Of a stretch of 60,000 bases of DNA, positions 11,049-20,489 are shown one piece after another (the first letter of the stretch is position 1; each line of letters begins with the position of its first letter). The DNA lies in the NCBI RefSeq assembly GCF_001949145.1, contig NW_019091546.1:107708-167707 (forward strand), given 5' to 3'. The position numbers and the translations under genes are program-made. This stretch comes from Acanthaster planci (lineage: Eukaryota > Echinodermata > Asteroidea > Valvatida > Acanthasteridae). The notes under the pieces were generated by a model. The model had not been told where the DNA came from and did no database searches. It was given only the letters and a program-made list of their open reading frames with translations.

Positions 11049-14000
11049 CTAGACCCTGAGACCCACAACACGTGTTCATACAATGCGGCGTTTACTGCTT
11101 TTATTGAATCCACCATCGCCAAAAAAAAAAAAAACCTGGGGGGAGGGAGAGAGCGCTTTCACTGCTGGGGACAAGTTCAACATGTAGCATGCATAATACA
11201 CGCGTGCGACTAGGTGCTAGCGGTATGCGCGCGTGGATTCCGTCTTTGGGAGAAGCCTGAACTTCCACTGCAGGGACCCCCTCCCCCCACGTTCGCTCCC
11301 GGTATAACAATCGGCGTAAGGTCAAGAACAAATAGTGAATAATGGATGATGTTTACTCTAGGGGGATATTTCTCGGGGATAGCCCGGGAGATTGACGGCC
11401 AACCGACGGTTTCGGGACGTTTTTTTTTTTTGGGGGGGGTAGTTTTTCCTTTTTCTCTGTCTCTCACTGTGAGCTTATTTCATACCGTACGGGGCCACGT
11501 GCCGCACCCTGCCGGGGTTGGACGCGTGCCAGACGTGCGCCAACACGCTTCTCAGCGCCGGGCGAAAATGGAGCTGCCCCATTCTTCAAACACCGGTGCA
11601 CGGTGCAATATGAAAGAGAAAAAACAACTCCTCTGTAATTTCTTTTTATCTCGTCTGCCTAGCTTCCTCTGTTTAAACAAATGGGGACCCTTAGTACTGC
11701 ATTGTAACAAGAACAAATTATTCATTCAGCACCATTTCTTTACTCGCTCAGAACCCACTTCTTATACATGAATAATATACCAGGCCTATTATCATCTAAC
11801 ATTTGTCATTATCTGCAACAGACACATTGGCAAAATGCCATATTATGCTTCATTCCCCAGGCGAAAATAGGAGATTGAAACAGAATTTTCTAAAATTTCA
11901 AATGTTAAAAATATTACTTATAACTGGCAAATATTTTCCTTAGATATATTTAATACGATTACTATTACTGTTAAATATTAATGGACCAAATCATACGTGA
12001 TCTTTCTCGGTTGCATACTGAGGAAAGTCGTATCTTTCAAAGCAAAAAATAATTTGTCGTATAGGTTGTTATAATTTGCCCTGTGCTAATACTCAGTAGT
12101 TAGTTTTTTTTTAACCAAGACGCTAAAAATACAGGGAACGCGAACCGCCTCAAACTATGTTTTAAATTTTAAAAAATTGTAAAGATGCCAAATGATTATT
12201 ACTATTTCTATTTTAATAATTATTATTTTTTTTGGAAAGTCACTGTCGTGGTTTATGTTTCAGATACATGTAATCAAATTGATTTTTCATCTGTCAAATT
12301 TCACGCGGTAGCAATTTCAAATAGGAAAGTTATTTTGTTAAATGGCTGTATTTGCCTCCCTACAGATCAATCTGAATTGATTCCGTTTGGGGTTACTGAA
12401 CCTGCGCGCCTGGATTTCTAGGCTAAATGGTCGGTGTTTATAGTTTCAGAAACTTTCGATTCGAGGCATCTGTGCAATTCAACTCGCGTGACATTCTCAA
12501 TATTGAAAATTGATACTGAAAGCGCCAATCAACAAAAACTTAGCCGAGTACCAGTCAGTCAGTAGTAAAATACATGTTTACATTAAAATGATACTGGCAC
12601 ATTAGTCGGTGACCATTGACCTTTTTGCACTTGCTAAAATTTCCCTCGGTTCGGAAATATGCGAGGCAATAACTTGGTAAAATGAGACGGAACTTGGCTC
12701 GGGGCATACGGCGCAAAATGGTTTTTGAAAATGTATGATGGAGCGTTTCCTATCTTGAGATTTATTGATGTTATTTTTGATATGTCCACTACAGGTACAT
12801 GACCACCACAAAAACTGTAGAAAAGCCATAGTAGTAGAGAGTTTTGGAGGAATTGTCTTTGGTTTACAAACAGACAGAACTTAAACTTCAATTGCCTTTT
12901 CTCGGCATTTGTTGTTTTTATCTCGCATGTCGATAACCGCAAACTTTAAACAGCCGTTCCCTTTCAACGGAATTACTGGCCAAAAACAGTATTGTGGGGA
13001 AAATTTAAATCTTTTTCAACACATATTAGCTCTTGTTTCGATATCTGCCTGGTTCTGTTTTTTGTTTTAATTTTTTACTAGAGCACCCCACGTAGGGAGT
13101 GCGTGCAAGACTGGGCCGTCCCAATTCGTTGTTAGATAGGTTGACCATAACTAGGAGATTTGTTCCTCTGGAAATCATCGTCTTACAAGCTTTCCCCAGT
13201 AAATTAAATGGACCGTGCACGAAGATTAGAGAGATTAAACAGAGGTGAAGTACAATTCCCCCCCCCCTTGCGACAGACCCAACCCAGATGGATTTTGCTT
13301 AAAGAGGATCACTGCAGCGGAGGATTTCTTGACCGTCAATGCTGTCCATTCATTGCAGAACCGAAAGGGCTATGTCTTGCCCAGTGAGTATTCCAGTGGT
13401 ACATTGACGTCAGAAAGGCCGCACAAGCCCCACCTATGAGGGACAGAGACGGCACGTGGGAATTTCTATGTTGGAGTCCAGGTGCACAACCAGGTTTTTC
13501 ATCCTATTAAAGGGCGGTGGGACAGAAACCACTCTCCGTGTAATTCTTCCGGTTCAAAGCCCCTGTATTTTTTCTTACATTTCACAAGTTTGCAATTTTT
13601 GACGCCAGTGTTGTAAAAGCCTCCCGTTTCCATTGTGGAATTACGACACATCGTTCATACAACATAAATATGCTATTTTTGAACACATCAAGAACAAAGC
13701 CTGATACACACAGACAGTGATGTGAATTTATAAGCATAAAAACATTCATTTATTCCATTCGGGTGAACTTCTGTAGACGTATACCGGTACAGCAAGGAAC
13801 AGTTTTGATTAAAACTGTTGAAATAAGATCCACGGCTTCTTTGACAATAATATGCGAAATTGTCGTGAGAAAAGGCAAGCGATTACACTCTTGTAGCGCA
13901 TGAGTTTACTGTATTTTTCGGTTTGAGAATACAAATAGTCTTTATTCACGAAGAAGTCATGTTTTATCGTGTTTCCTGAATCCAAAATGTTCAACGTAAT

Positions 14001-17000
14001 CTGGGACATGCGGTGGTGCCGGATTATTTGGGGTTCCAAACCTCACTTTAAATTGTCGTGTTTTAAACGTGGCTTAAAACATTTAGATAATTTATCACAA
14101 ACTTTAAATTATTCAGAATGTAAAACTGGCATTAATTTGTCATGAAGTTTTTATTTTGTTTCTGTTATCGTTACACTCGCGTTCCCCAAATGAAAAGTAA
14201 CCCTACTTTCGATTTAAGATGGCGACACACGAAACACTGTAATACGGGAACCGTTTATGGCAATGGTCCGAAGAAGGATTTAATACCAGTACATACATGC
14301 TCTGCAGCACTGCAGTCATCTGCGGTTCCCCAAATTGGTAGGGCGGTGTGTCACTTGAAAGCTTCACTAATCAGAAGCAACGTTGGAACAAGAGGAACAA
14401 CTTCTTAAACCAGATTTGCCATACGGATCCTAAAAGTGAACTTTGTGGAATCTTAAAAGTGAATCTTATTGAATGGCAATTTTATGGTATCTGGACATGA
14501 AGTTCTTTGTCCCCCTTTTCCCCAAGAGAGGCGGGGCACCTCGAGTATTCAGAAGGCTCCATATATCTTTTTCGCGCTGTTGTGCAGTGTTTTGTCTTGG
14601 TAACCCTCATCTTTTAAGTCTGTAGTTTGTTTCCATAAGGTTCCACTGATTAATTCCTGTGGGCCCAACACCGGCCGTGCCTCCCCGGGACAAAATCGAT
14701 GAGAACAGGGGAGTGAAAGGACTAAAGAAGAGACACGTCCCCCCCCGGAAAAGCCAGAACATACTGACACTCTCTTTGGCTTAATTCTAGTAATCCCCGA
14801 CCTTAAGCAGATGTTCTCTGCTCGGAAAATTCAAGCCACCCCCCCCAAGGGTTGAAAAGTTGTTTGATGAACTTACACGAAATGGCTGTGCCCTCTTGAT
14901 CGATTGCTCGCCGGACAATGCACGATAATCGGGGCTTGGTGACTTGTGTTCTTGCGGTGTCGTTGACAACAGTTTATTACATTTTTTTTTCTCAAAGCGT
15001 GGGTCTGCATCTGTTAACAGTTAATCTAACCAACTTGGCCAGTAACGAGCCTCTTAAGCGGATCATTCCCGATTAATTAACGATTTTGTAACTGCCAATA
15101 AAAAACATGTTAACACGGTTGGGGTTCTCGAGTTGAATGATCGTTAGCGATGGAGAAGCTTAGGTTGAAATTGGAAATAGTTGGTTTTGCACTAATTCCT
15201 TCGTACAATTGAAAATATCATCCCTCTACCAAAAAAAAAAACCAAACAAACAAAAGAACTACTGAAAACCTTTAGAACTACCAAAATACAAAAACTACAG
15301 CAAAACAAAAACCGAAGACAAGATAAGGTAAACTTTACTTTTAGTAGGCCTATAACATGATGACGTCTGACTTTAATAGGTGGGCTGTCTAATATGGCTG
15401 GGAGGTGGGACGTTATCTATTAGGTCCTGCAGAAAACGCACAAAATAAACACAGCGTGCTGTCATTAAGACCTGTTTGCTCGAGCAAATCTATGTACTTG
15501 CATTGATCAAGAAGTCAAAACTTGCAAACTTGCAAACTTGATGTTGAGCTAGTTAGCTTTCACGGTTTGTATTCAATAAATCCATCCTTTGCAAAGCGAT
15601 ATAGTTTGTGTGTTCAACAAAAATTAATGTGTGTGAAATGTTTCGATGACTTTGGTCCTTGAACACGACGCACCCAAATTCTCTATACGCGTTATTACTT
15701 ACACATGTATTTTTAGATTTACTTGAAATATTTCTCTTGCCAGCCAGTGATATAAATGAGTTGTCCAGTACATGTGCTAAGCGCGTCGCATAGTCCTATG
15801 ATAAATAGTCCCTATAAACAACCTGCCACAAAATATGAGCTTCCACATTTTGGGATGTTCACGTGATATCTTTCCGAACTGGACCGTTACGTGCCAATAA
15901 CCGGGAACCTCTCACAAACACAATCGATGAGTTTGATCAATACGTCCAGATTGGACTCCAGATGAACATGTGTTTTGCAATGACGTGGTTTCCTTTATGT
16001 AAGTGAAAGCAATGGCGATTACAACATTCTACACAACAGCAAAGAATGCCTTACTCATTGGCTAATTGGGAAAAGCTATAAAAGGTCATCAATAAACTAA
16101 ATCTGAATCGCAGAAAATATGAAAAAAATCCTTTTCGAAATTCAAACAAAATTTGCACCCGACTTCGTTCCTTTTTCGTCTCAAAATGCTCATGAATAAA
16201 CGAACATTGTGAGTAACCCCGTAAAATATAATTGGCATTGATTTTGCCTTCAAGCAATTTGAAGGCATTATATCCTGCATGATTATTAACTGTTTCATTT
16301 GGCTGACTGTTAAGTGCATTAATAAACCACTCTCATTTTGCCTACAGGAATTATGGACGGCCAAATTTTGGTGAAATGTCACCTTTTGGTTGGTCTTCGA
16401 TTTTACCCCCATTCGTTCAAAATTTGTCTCATGGATTTTAAATAGGGTTTCCGTTGTACTTGTATTATTTTCTTTGATGTTCTGATGGCTGTGTGGGATT
16501 TGTAACACTTTGTGAACTGTTCTTTTTACTTTTGTACTGACGGCCAGCCATAGTTATGGCAGCCACTTGCAGGAAAAAACAAGACTGTGAAGACAAAAGA
16601 GCTCGCCCTATTGGGTTAGGTAGATTTGGAAGTGTATTTGTGGCAGGTACACTCAGTTTTTCTACATTTGATTCTAAAGTGATCACTTCTCCGTGCAGTG
16701 GTTATTTTTACGACATAGAGTGCGCCACGACAACAGCGCCATCCACCATTAAAAAAAATCGTCCGCGTTCCAGGCTGCAGAACATCAATGCATTGCATCC
16801 CAAATTCACTATCTCGAGGGGGAAAGGTCGAAGGAAAATTCGTTGAAATTGGGAGTTAATTAAAACTTCCAATTAACTTGACATGGTGTAAATCAAAAGA
16901 ACCATTAATCATCGGCTCGCGCGACCGTTATCGGTACACAGCAGAACAGATTTGGTACCGGTATGGAAAGGGCTCGTTTTTATTTTTCCGTCTGGAGCGA

Positions 17001-18191
17001 CAGATAACATTATGTGGGGGGGGGGCTGAATATCAGTTGTCGACCGGGCGAGAGTAGCAGGATCGCTTCGCATGTGCCAATCATCTCGGTGGAATTGGGC
17101 ACCCGTTGATGTAGGATAAATTATGACGATTCCAGACGGACGCCCCACTCTCGCTAGTGGGAGAATTGGTTTCGAGACACGTTCATGGATATGTCTTCCT
17201 CTTAAAAAGAATCGAAAGATGAAGAGATGTCATCGCACTGATACATTGTGACTGTCGTCACGCCTACGCCGTTAATGTTATCTTGAATTTCGTCCCTAAA
17301 GTCACCCACGACCTCACTACTACTGAAAATCCACACCACTAAAAGATTACAATGGTTAAAGTGTAGGATGTTTGTTGATGAAATAAAGATGTTAAAAAAC
17401 CTGTTTCACTGGGAAAGACAGTAGCCAAACAGAAGAAAAACAGAAGAAAGGGGAAACAAAGGGTACTGTAATGACTCAAAACAAGACAATAAAACAAGTT
17501 GGCATTTGTAACTTAACCCTGGACCTCCTCCGTCATGGAAACAGTTGAAAAACACAATGGTACACCTCACCTTTACCTCAGAGTTCTACAAAATGGACTG
17601 GCCTTTTCTTTATTTACTTCGCACCACAGCATAAATCAACAGGATTTTGTGTGCCACCCCAAGGTTCATTCCGTTAACAGACACAAGCCAAGTCTCAAAC
17701 CCCGACGTTTTGAGCAATTTGGAAATACAAGCATTTAAAAAACACTTCCACTCTTTTCACTTTCACTATTGTGGTTCATGGCACAATATATGTCGATTAA
17801 AAAATGATAGAAGTCAATTTTACTGGCAAGAAACGAAAAAAAAAAATTGTAAAATGCGAGATGACCGGTCATACTACACCAAACTTTACAAGTTGACAGT
17901 TTTCCTCGACCCGGTTCACCGACGCGGACAATGCTCATTTCCAAACAAAGAAAGTAGATATAAGATGCTCCCCTGCAGTGGACCAACAATGGCCACTAAT
18001 CCACTCATTCATCCAAGACTCACCTTCGCAGCTAAAGGGGAAAGGAGAATCCCTCAACCACAAACATGTGACGACAGCCACGAGTCTGCGCACGCGTGAT
18101 AGGGTGTGTGAGGGCGCCTTGTCGCATACAGTATTCAAAGGGAAGAGAGAGAAAGTAAGGGGGGAAAAAACGCGTGCATCACCGGCAGCTG

Positions 18192-18197
18192 TATAAA
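18192..18197 (+). promoter_or_regulatory. TATA box candidate
   Basis: TATAAA lies in AGCTGTATAAACAA, 402 bases upstream of the onecut start codon, at the upstream edge of the CpG-rich block. An initiator-like site lies at the correct distance. Bulk AT-rich DNA makes TATAAA common by chance, so the support is positional. Confidence 0.4.
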
Positions 18198-18227
18198 CAA
18201 CATGGCACGGTCTGAGCAATGCATCAC

Positions 18228-18497
18228 ATGCTAGCCTCCTCTCAACCTTCCCTTCATCCCACCCCGACAGAGAGGTTAATCAAGCCTGCTTCGCTCCTGT
18301 TTCCGATTGGTTTTCTTCGCCTGGGCCCCCTACCCCATGACTCGAGTCGTACGTCCTGGTGTGGTTTCCACGTACGCCGTTGTGTAGTGTTCGGGTTTAT
18401 TTATTATTTTCTTGGGTTCTCCCTTTTCGTGCAGCGAGAGAACCGTGTGTATGCGGCGTGTACGTACCGCGCATTGACGCGGCTAGTCGGTGGGTGA
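18228..18497 (+). other. possible uORF in onecut leader
   Basis: If transcription starts near 18226, the first ATG is at 18228 and opens an 89-codon frame ending at 18497. It is out of frame with the main start at 18599 and ends about 100 bases before it, so reinitiation would be possible. Its peptide resembles nothing known. If a distal leader exon is spliced to 18435 or 18541 the uORF would not be in the mRNA. Confidence 0.25.
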
Positions 18498-18598
18498 TTC
18501 TTGTACTTAACCCGGCCCCCCGTGCACATTGTGTCTCCAGTTTCGGCGCTCACTGCACTCGCTGCGGGCTGGGCGTAAGCAAAAAACAAGGTTTTGTG
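18435..18598 (+). other. possible spliced 5' UTR segment (alternative leader)
   Basis: The sequence before 18435 is a long T/C-rich run ending GTGCAG, a good 3' splice site in form; a second one ends CTCCAG at 18540. Either could begin the coding exon's 5' UTR if onecut has an upstream non-coding exon. No matching donor can be assigned, so this is only an alternative to the TATA-driven leader. Confidence 0.25.
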
Positions 18599-19700
18599 AT
18601 GCTTTCGAGCGAGCTTGCGGCCACATTGGACAGCGGCCTAGTGGGAGACGTCGGTCATTCCGAAGCCAGCCCGTCCACGGCTTTCTCCTCGTCGGCGATC
18701 ACCTGCGATTTCTTCAGCCCGGTGGAGCTCGCTGCCAAGACCTCCCGGAGTCATTCCAGCGGCAGCAGCAGCGCAGCGGCGGCGGCAGCAGCAGCAGCAG
18801 CAGGCATCGGGCTGGGAGCCTCGCTGGCCGGTATGTTGGAACCCGACTTCCGCAGTGTGGCCGACTACGGCATGGGCCCGCTGAACATGAACGGCTACCA
18901 CCAGCAGTCGGCCGCCACCAGCAGCAACAACTTCACCACGCTGACCCCCTTGCAGCCCCTTCCGCCGATCTCCACGGTCTCCGATAAATTCCGGCACGAG
19001 GCGTCCAATGTCAGCGGGAGTTTCACGCTCATGAACGGCTCCAACCTCCATGGTATGTCGTCCAACCCCTACGACAAGCTGGGCGGCATGAACATGGGAC
19101 ATTCCTCCATGGTGGCCCACGGCGGCATGGGCCCCAATTCGGTGTTAAACGGTTACGCCCCCCACCAGTCCATGGGGGGCTACGGGTCCCCCCACCACGG
19201 GACCATGTCGTGCACCCCTCAAGACGCCAGATATGCATCCCCGATGAACGGCTACGAGCAGTTCACCCATCATGCCAGCTCCCCTCATCACATGCGGGCC
19301 CTACAGCCCCCCTCCCATCCCCACCACCAAAGATCGGGCCTGACGAGTCCCATGGTGCTGAACGGTTACACCGGGATGACGGGCCACACGCACCCGAGCC
19401 CCAACTCCGTGGGCCGGTCGGGAGATCGGGGCTCGTCCCGGGTGGATTCAGGGAACACTGGGGAGGAAGTCAACACCAAAGAGGTGGCTGGCCGGGTGAC
19501 GAGCGAGCTCAAGCGGTACAGCATCCCACAAGCCGTGTTTGCCCAGAGGGTGCTGTGCCGGAGCCAGGGAACACTCAGCGATCTCCTGCGGAACCCCAAG
19601 CCGTGGAGTAAGCTCAAATCTGGGCGGGAGACCTTCCGGCGGATGTGGAAATGGCTCCAGGAACCGGAGTTCCAGAGAATGTCGGCATTGAGATTAGCAG
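18599..19700 (+). CDS. Onecut transcription factor (HNF6-like), coding exon 1 with CUT domain
   Basis: A sequence-specific nuclear transcription factor of the Onecut family: one CUT domain plus a divergent homeodomain bind ATTGAT-type sites. Family members act in neural, endodermal and (in echinoderms) ciliary-band neuronal development. The exon encodes 367 complete residues plus one base. In order: MLSSELAATL start; ten alanines at 59-68; ASLAGMLEPDFR around 74-85, resembling a vertebrate ONECUT segment; the signature FTTLTPLQPLPPISTVSDKF at 112-131; NVSGSFTLM at 137-145; a His/Met/Gly/Pro-rich linker with four [ML]NGY motifs; CUT domain 288-367 (GEEVNTKEVA through MSALRLA), nearly identical to vertebrates. 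ATG 18599 is the first in-frame ATG (the frame extends open to a GTG at 18359) and has a purine at -3. The homeodomain must lie in a later exon outside the window. Confidence 0.95.
18773..18802 (+). repeat. poly-alanine (GCN)10 tract in onecut
   Basis: Ten consecutive alanine codons (residues 59-68), one GCA, three GCG and then six pure GCA, preceded by Ser codons of AGC type that continue the same GCA-rich register. The pure GCA stretch is a candidate for replication slippage and length polymorphism. Vertebrate ONECUT2 has a poly-Ala run in the equivalent place, before the segment resembling ASLAGMLEPDFR. Confidence 0.9.
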
Positions 19701-19706
19701 GTAAGA
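19701..19706 (+). other. 5' splice site of onecut exon 1
   Basis: CAG/GTAAGA, a consensus donor, follows the last CUT-domain codon; exon 1 ends one base into a codon (phase 1). Vertebrate ONECUT genes break at the same residue and phase, immediately after ALRLA, which supports this boundary. Reading through gives GKICAPKC and a stop at 19724, as expected for intron sequence. Confidence 0.92.
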
Positions 19707-19984
19707 TTTGCGCTCCGAAATGCTAGATTACACTGACAAGTTTGCAATCCCTATCGCCCGGAGCTACTGGCTTCTCATCATCCATTTTCTGAAGTCTTCT
19801 CAAAGCAAACACAGTATACGTACATGTATACTGTACAATCAATAAAACGAGGATCTACGAAGTTGTCATGCTACCCCCAAGTTTTAAATGAGGTACACAA
19901 AGTTAGTTTCTTAAAATTACAAGTGCATAAAGGGTTTTTTTCTTATTAACGCAGAAGTTGTACATGATGCAGAATAGGATTTCA

Positions 19985-20010
19985 CTGTTTAATTAATTAA
20001 TTGGTTAACA
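19985..20010. promoter_or_regulatory. cluster of TAATTA homeodomain-type sites
   Basis: TTTAATTAATTAATTGGTTAAC contains overlapping TTAATTAA/TAATTA cores followed by GGTTAAC, resembling a degenerate HNF1 site. It lies about 290 bases inside the intron. AT-rich DNA yields such motifs by chance, so this is a weak candidate. Confidence 0.2.
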
Positions 20011-20475
20011 AAAAAGGATTAAATTCCTCCATGTATTTGACAGTATATAAACAACAAATCGGGGGAAGAACATATACACGTGTACAGTTGCATTGGTACA
20101 GTTTTCCTGAATCGTTTGTTCATCTTTTGTTAATACCAAAACTCTGCCGCTGAAAGAGTCTGAATCTTAAATAAGCGAAGAACGCAGATATTTGTTAAAC
20201 TCGAATTACATTTTCATTAATCATAATGTCTACAGCATTCATGTAAAAACTGTTATTTTAGTAGTGTAGGCCCTAACTGTAGAATCAATGACAAAGTTCA
20301 TGCGTTCTCTTGAACATCGTTGAAACTAGGGCTCTTTCAAGATTACTCAAAACATGCAAAAGCAACAGATTACAAAAATCGAAATTACTTCCCCGATTCA
20401 CACCCTCCAGTAAAACCAGCAGATCCCCGCGGAATTTTAACGTTCAATTCGCTTCACGAGCGGCCCTGCCGGCCC

Positions 20476-20489
20476 GTTTGTAAACAAAC
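20476..20489. promoter_or_regulatory. forkhead-type site in GC-rich patch
   Basis: GTTTGTAAACAAAC contains the forkhead core GTAAACA and overlapping AAACAAAC. It sits in a GC-rich patch (20420-20550), about 780 bases into the intron. FoxA-type factors are plausible regulators of HNF6-class genes, but the functional link is inference. Confidence 0.25.

Larger units (their letters stand above)
8472..18080. other. intergenic DNA upstream of onecut, no recognisable gene
   Basis: About 9.6 kb with no frame resembling a known protein. Open frames of 110-150 codons (for example 10059-10391 minus, 11346-11771 plus, 16089-16508 minus, 17647-18099 plus) have low-complexity or frame-overlapping character and no motif I recognise. 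Visible simple sequence includes a 15-base poly-A at 10786-10800, a TTTC-rich pyrimidine run near 11020-11048, a T12G8 junction at 11420-11439, and a direct repeat of ACTTGCAA with period 8 at 15520-15539. The block probably includes distal regulatory DNA of onecut, but I cannot mark specific elements. Confidence 0.5.
18080..18598 (+). promoter_or_regulatory. candidate onecut proximal promoter and 5' leader
   Basis: This segment directly precedes the onecut start codon and leads into a CpG-rich block that covers the exon. It contains a TATAAA box at 18192-18197, an initiator-like TCACAT at 18224-18229 about 32-34 bases downstream, and an inverted CCAAT box (ATTGG, 18306-18310). A leader of about 370 bases would follow. 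That leader contains an upstream ATG at 18228 opening an out-of-frame uORF to 18497, and two pyrimidine-tract/AG strings (AG at 18433-18434 and at 18539-18540) that could be 3' splice sites joining a distal 5' UTR exon. Which start is used cannot be told from sequence alone. Confidence 0.45.
18430..19660. promoter_or_regulatory. CpG-rich block covering onecut exon 1
   Basis: From the leader to just before the donor the DNA is GC-rich and full of CpG dinucleotides, in sharp contrast to flanking AT-rich DNA. Codon choice contributes (many GCG, TCG, CCG, ACG codons). The GC bias also opens long meaningless frames on the minus strand (18638-19120, 19366-19617), which are shadows of the onecut frame. 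Such islands often mark promoters of developmental genes, although invertebrate CpG islands are less diagnostic than those of vertebrates. Confidence 0.5.

Noticed and set aside
16556-16846. 96-codon plus frame and overlapping 60-codon minus frame
   Set aside because: Neither translation matches a family; the overlap of frames suggests a compositionally open stretch or an old repeat.
17647-18099. 150-codon plus frame just upstream of the onecut promoter
   Set aside because: No recognisable domain, with lysine runs from poly-A; it probably is non-coding upstream DNA.
18359-18598. 80-codon N-terminal extension of the onecut frame
   Set aside because: The extension begins with GTG, not ATG; the first in-frame ATG is at 18599. 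The extension also contains a pyrimidine tract and an acceptor-like AG, so it reads as leader or intron.
18638-19120. 160-codon minus-strand frame over onecut exon 1
   Set aside because: It is the shadow of a GC-rich coding exon on the other strand, with no domain of its own.
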